DNA from: Paraspadella gotoi
Lineage: Eukaryota > Chaetognatha
DNA length: 64,000 bases
Reading direction: 5' to 3'
NCBI GenBank assembly: GCA_051294375.1
Contig: CM119266.1
Span: forward strand, 9,618,538-9,682,537
Below are positions 32,952 to 43,657 of the stretch, one piece after another. The notes beneath the pieces are model-generated. The model was not told the DNA's origin. It saw only the letters and a program-made list of their open reading frames with translations, and did not search any database. A program made the position numbers and the translations under genes. Positions within the stretch are counted from its first letter, which is position 1. The number at the start of each line of letters is the position of its first letter.

Positions 32952-35900
32952 ATGGGAGACCTCGTCTTTCATCCTGGAGACTTAGTGAGGTTTGTGAAAT
33001 ATTCAAATGACGAATACGAATTAGTAATAATGATTATAGCAAAGTAAATTAATATACTTTCCAAGCATGCTCGATGCGGATGGCAACAAAAAGTACGGCA
33101 TTTTCATTCGAAGATGCATGGAGAGTAAGAAAAAGAAATCCACGGTCGCGGGGAACGAGGAATCTCCCGCCGGGGCCGAAGGCGGCGACGCCATTCCCAT
33201 CGACGCCCCAGAGTTCGAGGTGAGGGCTTCGATCGTCGTTTCTCAACCAAGAGCTTGGGTCATACGTATAATTAAATATGCCAATTTTGATTTAACCAGG
33301 AACACCCCTTTTCCCCTTCGTCGCAACTCACAGAATCTCCATTTGTGATGGTAAAATGGAATCCCTGCGGAGCTGAAACTTCCCAATTCAGGTAAATACC
33401 GCGTTGCTGATTAAATTTTTTTGCTGTCTTAAGTAAGTTAGTAAAGTAAAGAGGAAGAAAGTATATAATGGTGCGACAATTTTTCTTTGGTTATCAGTTA
33501 CTGGAATTCTATGGTTTCGTGCGGAAGTCATCCCTACGCCTCCGCCGTCGACGAGTCTTTCAGCAAAGTCGCCATTAGTGACCTCACCTTAGTCGATCGA
33601 TGCTTTTCCTCCGGCGATCGTGTCTCGAAATACCGAAAAGTAAGTGAAATAACAAGCGAAATATTTCCTTTTGATTTAGTTTTATTGTTATACGATTTTT
33701 TGTTTAATTACAGGGAAAACCTCCTATCCAAGGGCACGTTATTGGCATGGATATATTTTGTGATTGTAAGATATTAAACCCATCCTCTTCCGCCAATGTG
33801 CACCTGGATAAAGTTCATTTGGAAGATCTGCAGCCGATGGCGCCGTATTTGAAGCGAAACCGAATTATGTCTTACTACAACAAAAAGACAAAGAGCGTTC
33901 ATTTAGGTATTTGTAAACGTATTTAAACATATATTTCTTTTTTTGGTAATGACATTTGTGGGTACTCATTGGACGGCTCGCTTAATATTGATGTGAATTC
34001 GATTGTCAATTCAAGGAATTATCGAGAAATGCAAGTTCGACATTGAGGTGGAATTTCCCGATGGCGCCGTCGCTCTTGTTCCATCAAATATGCCAGCATT
34101 ATTGCTAGATTTCAATACAATGCAAGTACGTACAACAAATCAAACAAAAATGAAAATAAACATTAATATAGCGCTTGCAGAAAAAAAATATATTTCCTTG
34201 ACTTTTCAGTTCAGCGCTTTAAAATCGCACAGCAGCGGAAATATTCTCCACATCGGGCAACAGCTTTTGATTTCCGTCTCCAATCTCAAGCAAATAAAAA
34301 AGTGGGTAAAACCTGGCCCCGATTTTTGTCCACCTTCCGACGACGCCACATCAGGTGGGTGGAAAAAATTAGGTTTTTTTTTCCACTTTTTTCCTCGGAC
34401 ATCTATTTATATCTTTAAAATTTCAGTGTTGTCAACTAATACCAACGTGAACGATAAGGTGGTTGCCACCATTGTTCGGCTCGTGCCTACCAAGATTTTT
34501 CCAATTTGGATTTATCCGACGAATCACGTTTGCGGCCAGGACATTCCTCCCTATACCTTCAGCGTTTCGAGCATGAAACAATTCGACGAGACTTGCTGGA
34601 GTTGGGCCGGACGCCAAATCGGCGCGGGTGAGAGGCCTCTTCTCAAACTAATGAAAGCTGGAGAGCGACATTTGTTGTGTATTGAATCTAGATAACGAAT
34701 CAAATTGTCTTCCAAGGTCGTTCAAGATCGTTATTTCGAAAGAAATTTCTCTACAAGCTAAAGGAGGAAGACATCAAGACCATTCACAAAACTACCTCGG
34801 ATTCTAAGCACTCGTCGTTTTTTCTCAACGGCAACAACAACAATCAGGGACTGACCTTTAACCCCTGCAGCTGCATGTCGGTCTTAGGTCTCCCGCCCCA
34901 AAACGTTTCCGTTTCCAGTTTTTCAAAGATCGGGCCCGATGTTTTACGACCCGAGACGATGAAGGTAATTTTAAAACTATTTTTGTGGTTTGAAGGTTTT
35001 TTATCGATTTACTTTTCGTTTTTACTGTCGACAGTCTGGAGATTTGATTCCCGTGGAAGTCGTCAAAACTCAGTCTTTCGCCACTGTTCTTTGGCAAGAC
35101 GGAGTTGTCGAAAAACAGTGTTCCTGCATCAACCTTCTTCCAGGGAAATACGGAATGGTCATGAGGGATTTCTTTCCGGGTAAATCCTTGTCCTTTGACA
35201 TTACAGATTCAGGTGTCCTGTCTTATGGTCCTCCGTCTACTCTTTACGCTTTAATCGATTCAGGTAACCTTGTGATCGAGAAGCATTCGACCGATTCATC
35301 CAACGCCTACGGATCGATGCCATTAAGCGTTGGTAGGGATAGGGGTGGGATAAACGTGAGAAATTTCCTCTAAAAATTTTCTGAATTTACTTGGCACATG
35401 TTTGATACTTTCCCATCAGAGGAACTTCAAAAGAGCGTCCTTAAAGTAGCGGATGCGATGGCCTCTTCGGTGACCATGCTAAACCTCGACGCTCCGGCGC
35501 CGAGTTTAGACTCCTGGGCCTCTTCTCCGCTCGGCGGCGGACCATTCGGAAAGCCCATGCTCGGCCACTTTGCGCGGAACAGGACCAATGACCTAAGCAG
35601 CTACGGCGTCGTCCTCAAATCGGATCAGAAGAACCGAACGGCCGTCATCAAATGGGTCCAAGTGAAATCGTTGAAGATTCCCAGAGGCATGTCGCGAAGA
35701 TAATACCGAGGCCTTTCATCAGAAAAGTTTTTACGCTCGATCATTTTTTTTCATTCGTTTAGGCGACAGACAGGCGACCGCGACGGGGGCTGGTCCGTCC
35801 AATGCGATCGCTTCCACGTGCGCGACCGGGACGCAAACTTCATTCTCCATCAAAAAGGAAGTGATTGAAAGCAAACCCGAAGAGATGAGCATATACGATC

Positions 35901-38900
35901 TTTGTCATCACCCTTCCACCGTGGCCAAGTTTTCCATAGGACACATCGTTTCCAAGGAAATCGAAAAATCCGCTGGCCTCGACCATTGTAAGGCCCTATT
36001 TTGATTAACCAATTAACAATTTTTACATTGATAGGTACGAAAAATGGACTAATTTATATTAATCTTCCCCCCCCCTTCCAGCGAAAAATCCTGTTCTCGA
36101 AAACGGCATGGAAGACAAGGAGAATTGCGAGGGTGCCATCGGAGACAATCTCGGCAAGCTCGGTTCCAAGCAATTAGGAATGATCATGCGCTTCGATCCA
36201 CAGGTCCGCTCGTCGTTAGTTTTTTTCTCTTTTTTGGGGGGGTGTTTATTTATTTTCCAAATGTTCTAATTTCTTGTTGACAGGACGGTAAATTCGAAAT
36301 TAAATGGTTAAACGGATCCATTACCAAAAGCCTCCCTCACGAAATGGTTTCTACGATGAGAGATTTGGATTTTCAATACGACGAGGAAGATGATTATTGG
36401 GTCGAAGAGGCAGACGCCGTTCCCTATGTAAGAAGCTAAACTAAACAAAACAATACCGAAGCATAAACGTATCTATATTTATGAACATTTTTTTATTTTT
36501 GCCCTTTAAGGATTATTACAACGACGAAACTACGTATTCTTCGGAGGGAAAAGTCGACGAGGACGACTGGATGGAGGCCTCGTCGCAAGAAGCCGGGGTC
36601 GGAGCCAGCAAGGCTGCCTCGGAAGACGCCGTCATGGACTATGAAGTGCGTCATCTGACTTACGCCGTTGTTTCACTATTTATTTTCACACGTTTTATTT
36701 TTTTCAGGAAGCGTTGGCCGTCGAGGGAAACATACAGGACTATTTAGGCTCGACGCTTCCTAATACGTTCGGTATGCCTTGATAATAATTGCTCGCTCTA
36801 AGTTTACTATTTTTTATTGACATTGTTATGTTTTGTGCTTTAAAGAAACGTCCAAGAACAACGCGATCTTCGACACGTTTCCCGCTGAAATTCCCGTGGT
36901 CTCGCCGCCACTGCCACCGAAACAAGGACATGACGCTCCTTTGGACGATCAAATGAATATGGGTTTCAAGGTTTTCCGTTTTTTAATTGTCCGACTGCGA
37001 GAAGAGGATGTATAGTAGTTTTTTTTTTGGTACCATCAGAATTTGCCATCGCCCATTCCCTGCCCGATGTTGCCGTCGCACGATTCTGTCGCTGAATCGT
37101 TGTCGTCGACGGAAACGCCCACCGGGATTCCAACGAGCAGCGTGCCCGATGCCCCGGTCCCTTACGTGCCAGCTAACTCGAACCTCATCACTCAAGTTAG
37201 CCTCGCCCAGGTAAGGAATATTTATTTAATTATTATTTAAAGAGGTCGGTTGATTGTCAACTATCTTATAAATAATCACACCCAAACAGGTTATGACGAC
37301 CGTTGGAAAACTGAAAACTGTGATGAACGACGTCGTGAACGTGATCGGTGACCTCGAAGTTGTTTTAAAGACTGCCAACGCCGCGGCCAACACTCAACCC
37401 CATGGCGCCGCTGTCGCCGCCGCCGCTGCCGTGTTTCCAACCGTGCTCTGCTCCAATTGCTCACAACCGACAGCGGTGGCTCCGAACGCATCTTTTCCCG
37501 TCGTTGAAACTAAACCCATGATATCCTACAATGATATTATGAACGCGTTGGAAGAAAAAGGGGCTAGTTCGACTCCAGACGTCCGGGATAACGCGAACGG
37601 TGTACCGGAGAAAGGAAGAGAGAACAGCGCGCCGAACGGAGATAAAGCTTTGAAAAGTAAGACTATGCGTTTTGTGCAGGGACTTAGTGATGGAGACACC
37701 ACAACAATCCCCCTCTAACGTTAGATCTTGACCAAAATTATAATTTGACTCGCACTCTGTCGCGCGTACTTTCTCCCAGGCGTATATTGTCCGCAAGGTC
37801 ACGAGTTGGTGTCGTATAGCGTGGACAACGGGTGGGTCTGCGACGGAAAGAACGATCCTCGCGGATGCGGACGCGGAATCAACAGTTTTTTTCAAACGAC
37901 GGGAATTGCACGCTTCCGTTGCGGAACCTGCGATTACGATCTGTGCGACGCCTGCTACTACATGCGATCGGGTGAAGACTCGAAAACGTTCAACTCGATT
38001 TACTCGAGGCCGCTGACAAACTTATTTACTTTTTCAGGCGCCTCCGGGAAAGTAACAGAGATTATTAACCCTTTGAAAGATTTGCTGCCAACAAAACCGG
38101 ACGAAGGTATAGACTGGTATGGTGCGAAGCGTGGAATCCTATCGCGATTAATGAGACTTGCTTTTATTCTTCAGATCTACTTCCCGTCGAGGGTTATCGG
38201 ATGGAGGATCACATTCACAACGAGCATCACTTTTACCTTTGCAACAATTCAAAGTCAAAACCATCGGCTGCCGTTTCGGCGGGTCAATCGAAAACGATCG
38301 TCGCGATTCAAAAAGAATTGTTCAAACTTAAATTCAATCTGCCTAAGGTGAACAGAGGAAAACGCTTGTGAATGATGTTGCGCTTTAACGATTGGTTTAA
38401 CAATTATCATCGTATTAAAACAATTAACTTACCAGGGAATATGGGTGCGGAGCTTCGAGGATCGTCTCGACATGGCCTCCTTTGCGATTAAAGGGCCGAC
38501 GGGCACCCCCTACGAGGATGGCCTATTTCTCTTCGACGTCTTTTTTCGTGATAACTACCCAAAGAACCCACCCTCTGTCCACTACATCAGTTGTTGCAAA
38601 GGAAAGCTTAACCCTAACCTCTACGAAGATGGTATGGTCTGTCTCTCTTTGCTCGGTACGTGGGACGGCAAAAAAGAAGAGACTTGGAACGAAAAGACCT
38701 CCACTTTTCTACAGGTATAACAATTTTTTTGCTTTTCTTTAAGAAAATAAGTGCTGCAAATTAAACCCGTTTCTTCGACCAGGTGTTGGTCTCCATCCAA
38801 GGACTCGTTCTAAACGCCGAACCTTACTACAACGAGCCTGGCTTCGAGCGCGACAGAGGAAACGCCATCGGAAATGAGAAATGTCAACAGTACAACGAAG

Positions 38901-39365
38901 TGGTGCTGATGAAGCTTCTGGAACACATGTCCAAGTTACTACAGAGACCCGCGAAAATATGGCACGGATTAATCGTCAATCATTTTAGACAACACGGTTG
39001 GAGATTGTATCACAGGTTTGCATAAAATTGAAGCCACTGTCTCCAAAAAACTGGAAGAGAGGTTTATTTTATTTTATTTTTTTTTATCCAGAGTGATGAA
39101 CATGATGGCAATTTCTGCGGAGATAACCGAAGCGTCGGAAGAAACGAGTGATGAAAATGCGGAGACGTCACCTTCGTTGTCCACTGTGTCTAACCATCTC
39201 ATTAACTTTCCCCTGCTGCCGCTCACCCGTGGCGGCTGCATCTCGTTGAAGCGAAGTCTTGACGCCTACAAAAAGGCGCTCATCGCGGCCGGGATCGTTG
39301 AAAATCTCAGTGTCTATGACCCGAAAGACATCGCTCTTCCTGAAGTGGACAAGACAAGAATATGA
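32952..39365 (+). CDS. UBE2O: UBE2O-type E2/E3 hybrid ubiquitin ligase with added zinc finger
   Basis: Large E2/E3 enzyme that ubiquitinates orphan or mislocalised proteins. Twenty-six exons: 32952-32989, 33066-33219, 33300-33391, 33498-33639, 33714-33906, 34016-34125, 34210-34354, 34427-34627, 34717-34964, 35035-35179, 35264-35332, 35420-35686, 35763-35987, 36082-36203, 36284-36427, 36511-36645, 36708-36771, 36846-36970, 37040-37210, 37290-37656, 37780-37971, 38038-38106, 38175-38347, 38436-38714, 38783-39015, 39092-39365; 1458 aa (human about 1290). The N-terminal half has SH3-like segments (VATIVRLVPTKI, GDLIPVEVV-type). The UBC domain starts at about residue 1198 with catalytic Cys1266 in EDGMVCLSLLGTW. 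A Cys/His cluster at about 1056-1115 looks like a ZZ finger. The exon 11 boundaries are the least certain. Confidence 0.9.
35687..35762 (+). other. Probable GC-AG intron in UBE2O
   Basis: Exon 12 ends CCC AGA G followed by GCATGT; the acceptor is CGTTTAG. This is the only boundary that keeps exon 13 in frame, because the GT choices nearby are in the wrong phase. Confidence 0.55.
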
Positions 39366-39871
39366 ACGAGAACTTTTATTGCCATCCGAGAAATATTCTG
39401 CTGGAATTTTTAGAATAATAATAAAAAAAGACTAAAAACAAATTATTCTAGTCCTCCAAGGTTTTTTTTTCTAAAGATTCGTCAGTTCGTTTTCTTGGTG
39501 CCTGTTTACTCGCTTGCCTTTTTGATCATTCTTTTAACCATACTAGGAATAATCAAAACGACTTTTTTTTTCCTTTTTACGATCGCTCACGATTTGTCCT
39601 TTAACGGGACAGTTAGTTAAAGTTTCTCCAGACGTTTTATTTAGTTTAGTTGTGTTGAAACAACTTTTTTTTTATTCGTAATCGTCCCAACACATGAACT
39701 ATGCGAATTTTGAACAATGAACCGTCAGTACCGTGTTTGGTTAATATTGGGTAATTTTTACGTTACCCGCTTGTTTCCGTCTCACAATCACTTCTTTTCC
39801 TGAGAACTGTATTTGAGTATCGTTATATTATCTTAACCGAAATACATGTTCCCATTTCAGTTATCATTAAT
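39366..39871. other. Gap between UBE2O and COPZ
   Basis: AT-rich with several T runs, 506 nt. It presumably holds the UBE2O 3' UTR and the COPZ promoter. Nothing specific is recognised. Confidence 0.5.
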
Positions 39872-42800
39872 ATGAATCACGATATGCTTGAGCCATCACT
39901 TTTCAGCTTAAAGGTAAATAGCTTGCTATAATGGTTAACGTGAGATTAAATTTAACTACTTAGACTTATTATCTAGGCAATACTTATTCTGGATATTAAC
40001 GGCAACCGGCTTCTCGCCCAGTACTACGATCCTCCAGAAAGAATATCAGCCTTAAATCAACAAAGAGAGTTTGAGAAAGAATTGTTCTCTAAAACGAATA
40101 AAGCAAATGCAGGTGAACTTAGGAACTACAAAAAATTGTAATACATATAATACATAAAGTGATATTTTTGTCATTTATTTGAACGCTGTCTTTTTAATAA
40201 GTTTGGTCATTACTTGACATCCGACAATTTACAATTTGGTTTTAAGCAAAAGTACTGTACGTCGCATGCGGTTTTTCTTTTAAATTCGGTAGTTAGTTAC
40301 TTTCTAAAAAATTGAATCAAGCGTGATATCCACCTTTATGGATTGCAGTAAAGGATTTGATAAAGTTAATCATTATGGGTTATACTTAAAACTAATTGAA
40401 AGAAATGTTCCGCTTTGCTTTTTAAGACTTATTATATATTGGTATTCAAATCTCTACAGTAAATGTAAGTGGCAGGATTGTTAGTGAAATTTTTCATGCA
40501 AAAACTTGGGTTCGTCAAGGAGGGATTCTTAGTCCTTACTTTTGGTCCTTATACGTAAATGATTTAATATTGATTTAAAAAAAAATGGTATTGGTTGTTA
40601 CTTCATAAATATATTTGTAGGTTGCATTTTTTATGCTGATGACATAGTCCTATCGTGTAACTTTACTATTCGACGTCCGCAACCAACTTTAGGTACCAGC
40701 GGTCGGTGGTTTGTTAATCCATTTAATTTTGTTTTCCCTCTAACGTCGAATTTTAGTTTGTACAGTAATATATAATTTTTTTAATTTTATAATAACTAAT
40801 GATTGTTTTATTTATTTTAATTCTATGGCAACAGCCGGGTTGCCTGTGATACCCATTGAGATGGGGCATCTCACTGTTGGCTTTGGGGGCTTCCGACCCT
40901 CAGTGACGCATCCATTCACTGGCGCGGTTACCCTAGGACGGTTTCGCTTTGCCAACGCAGAGGGAAGTCGTTAGGACTGTGGACGGAACACAACGCGTGG
41001 GATGGTGTGTTCCCCCTCTGAGCCAATGTTATTTGCTGAACGATCGTGGACGTGAGGTGGTGTGAATATACCACCACAATTCATATTTTTATGTTTGAGG
41101 TAGAAAATGAATTGTTTGTTGATGTACAACATAAATTTAAAATTTAAGAAACATAAATTTCATCAGCGCACTAACGAATTGACTTGTGAAACAAATATTT
41201 TTACAGACTCTCTCTTCAAACTTTGTGAAAATATTTGATTTGCTGCCAACAAAACCGGACGAAGGTATAGACTGGTATGGTGCGAAGCGTGGAATCCTAT
41301 CGCGATTATTGAGACTTGCTTTTATTCTTCGAGGGTTATCGGTTATTCAAACTTTGTGAAAATATTTGTTTTACAAATCAATTCGATTTTGCGCATATGA
41401 AGGCTTACACTGAGGCACGAATATGTCCGAAATTTTATAATAAAACTCATTGTACATAAACAATATATTTTTTTAACGGTAAGCAAATGGGTTAGGGGTG
41501 GTTAGGGTTAGGGGAGATTTCGAAATAAAATTTGTGATATAAAAATGTTTTACCTTAACCAGTGTCATTTATTTTTGCGTATATGTCGCTCATAAGAAGC
41601 GAAAAACATATAACCGACCGCAAAATCTCGGTCGTCGAATGTAAAAATAAGCCGTCCTATCATCTCCCACATTAGGAGGCATGCAGAGAATGATTGAAAT
41701 TAGTGTTGAATATGGGAAGAAATTCGGTTTTTCTTTTAATTTAAAAAGAAGTACACGATTTTCGGTAAAAACGATTATGGGAGTATTTAAATGTTGATTC
41801 ATGTCATATTGAAAGAGTTACAAGTTTTAACTTAAAATCTGGAAATAAGTTTGCAGAGGAGGATTTAGCCTGCCGTCTAATTCTCCTCTTCCTCTTCTTT
41901 CCTCCTCCTGCCTCCAGTATAATTTTGTCTAGCGATACACTCTCTAGTTTTTACTCTTCGCGAAATATACCATTATTTTTCCCTCTATTTCTTCACGCCT
42001 TCAATACCCCTCAACTTTTGATTTCGGTCCCACACCTGATCTAATGTCCTTTTATAGACCCTCCAATAGTATTTTGAATGCGTTACACAAACCAAATGAA
42101 GCAGTTTTGTTACAATTATTTTACAGTAATTGTGTCTCAGTTCTACGATATGGCTGTGAAGTTAAAGACTTTCGTTGTAAATATATATACCAACTAAATG
42201 TAGCCATTAATAATGGAATTTGTAAGATCTTTGGCTGGCATAGATGGGAAAGCATCATAAACCTTAGAGAATGTTTTGGTTACCCTGACATTTATAATAT
42301 TTTCAAAATTAGTCATGAACGATTCATGAAACGTTTAACTTTGACGAAAAATAAAGTTTTGTCTTATTTCTATGAAAATATATAAATGATCTCGTTGCTT
42401 AGTTTTCCTTCACGTTAACCTATTAATTCTATTTTTTATTTGTTTGGTTTATTTTGTTGCTGATGTATGCTACTGGATCATTCTTGATATGAAATAAATT
42501 TCTCATAAAATACATACATCCATATAAATTGAATCCATATACACATTTATGTTCAAATCGAATTTCAAATGAGCAACGAATCGTAATAATGATTAATGTA
42601 CATATGGATTGAGTGATAACTGATTAAATGAACTAAGTTGGGGACGGGGTTTTAATAATCAAACCTGAACAATTGAAATAGCACATCCTTCTATTTAAAA
42701 ATGTAACCCTCGTCGCCAGAAATCGCGAGCCTCGAGGGATTCACGATCGTGTACCGCAACAGCGTCGACGTTTTCTTTTACGTCGTCGGAAGTTCTCTTG

Positions 42801-43175
42801 AGAACGAACTCCTCCTCTTCTCCGCCTTGAACACTCTCTTCGACTCGATCAGTCTCATCACCAAAAAGAATGTAGAGCATAGAAACTTGCTCTCCAACTT
42901 GGAAGCCGTCTACCTTGGTAATGATAAAAAGGCAACCCTGGAAGTTTATCATCGAATCGAGGGAAGAATAACTCGACGATTGCGTAACCGGGCGAATCTG
43001 GTTTTTGTTTTCAGCCGTGGACGAGATTTGCGATGGCGGGATCATCATCGAGTCCGACCCTGAAGCCGTCGCCTCTCGCTGCTGCCTCAGGCAGGACGAA
43101 CTCTCCCTCAGCGACCAGACTGTCGCCGACGTTTTGCAAAAGGCCAAAGAACAAATCAGGTGGTCGCTTTTGTGA
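39872..43175 (+). CDS. COPZ: Coatomer subunit zeta
   Basis: Small subunit of the COPI coat, partner of gamma-COP, needed for Golgi-to-ER retrieval. Exons 39872-39913, 39977-40112, 42720-42917, 43015-43175; 178 aa (human about 177). It begins [20 protein letters not shown], followed by the longin-type fold with [31 protein letters not shown], the block [18 protein letters not shown] and [11 protein letters not shown] at the end. Intron 2 is 2.6 kb and filled with transposon debris, in contrast to the other short introns. A second 3' exon (43401-43494) could replace the last five residues. Confidence 0.95.
40322..40665 (+). mobile_element. LINE reverse transcriptase remnant, broken
   Basis: Translated pieces resemble non-LTR reverse transcriptase: [12 protein letters not shown] (a form of the LSKAFDxVNH motif), then [20 protein letters not shown], then FYADDIVLS, which is the catalytic Y/F-ADD box. 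They lie in order on the plus strand but are separated by stop codons and frameshifts, so the element is dead. It sits in COPZ intron 2. Confidence 0.85.
40827..41013. repeat. GC-rich, hairpin-rich block in COPZ intron 2
   Basis: In an AT-rich intron this stretch is GC-rich and contains at least four perfect short stems: GGCAAC/GTTGCC (40827-40844), GAGATG/CATCTC (40858-40872), CAGTGA/TCACTG (40901-40921) and GGAACACA/TGTGTTCC (40985-41013). It could be the structured end of a retroelement, a SINE or an RNA gene. I do not recognise its family. Confidence 0.5.
41215..41368 (+). repeat. Copied UBE2O fragment between 23-bp direct repeats
   Basis: Bases 41237-41342 match UBE2O 38079-38200 (end of exon 22, its intron and the start of exon 23) with one visible substitution and one 16-nt deletion that removes the exon 23 acceptor. 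The copy is bracketed by identical 23-bp repeats at 41215-41237 and 41346-41368 (TTCAAACTTTGTGAAAATAT plus TTG). Because it still contains intron sequence, it was copied from DNA and not from spliced mRNA. Confidence 0.85.
41489..41514 (+). repeat. Short telomere-like repeat (TTAGGG variants)
   Basis: Three GTTAGGG units, the first separated from the other two by GTG, lie within COPZ intron 2 between the copied UBE2O fragment and the LINE 3' remnant. The tract is degenerate and only 26 nt long. Confidence 0.6.
42044..42385 (+). mobile_element. LINE open reading frame, C-terminal remnant
   Basis: An open frame of 113 codons with [14 protein letters not shown] and a following helical segment ([16 protein letters not shown]) resembles the region downstream of the reverse transcriptase in non-LTR retrotransposons, where a YG-x-E-type element precedes an R-RWES-like block. 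It is on the same strand as the RT pieces 1.4 kb upstream, so it may be the 3' part of the same old insertion, split by later events. Confidence 0.65.
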
Positions 43176-43657
43176 CCCTCTTTGCGATTCGCTTCGGCAT
43201 TTTGGAATAGAATTATATATTACATAGATGTCTGTCGGTTAGTTAATACAAATTAATAAAAAAAAAAATAACGAATCATTTTGTAATCAGATCTTTATAT
43301 AAAATGTACTCTAGTTACAGAATCTCATCTCGAGTACTCTAGTCCAAAATTAGTTACGAGATTCTATTTCATAAATTGTTATTCTTTTCTACTAGATCAG
43401 ATCTGGCAGAGCTTTTCATGTAGCTGTGGTAGCCAACAAAGTCGCAAAGAAAGCCTCCGGTTTATGGAATCGGGTTCAACCGAAAAAGCAATAAACTTTT
43501 CACTAGTCATTCGATTTTTTTTTTCTCTCATCTGTTTTCTTTCTCAGTCGCATAGTCCAATGTTTTTTCTAGAATTCGTTCATCCGTAGGACATAAACTC
43601 TCGTTTTAAAAATTGGGACTATGATTGACGTGTGATATAAAAAAAACGGAGACAAAA
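43176..43657 (+). other. Gap between COPZ and USE1, with possible alternative COPZ exon
   Basis: A GATCAG acceptor ending at 43400 opens a 31-codon frame to TAA at 43492-43494. It joins in phase with a GTGGTC donor at 43160 inside the COPZ last exon. The rest is AT-rich with no other recognised feature. Confidence 0.4.

Noticed and set aside
35180-35263. Coding use of the segment after DFFPG in UBE2O (continuing DSGVLSYGPPS)
   Set aside because: It is open in frame if the acceptor at about 35210 is used, but the chain with the later acceptor at 35263 gives the simpler junction; the choice remains uncertain.
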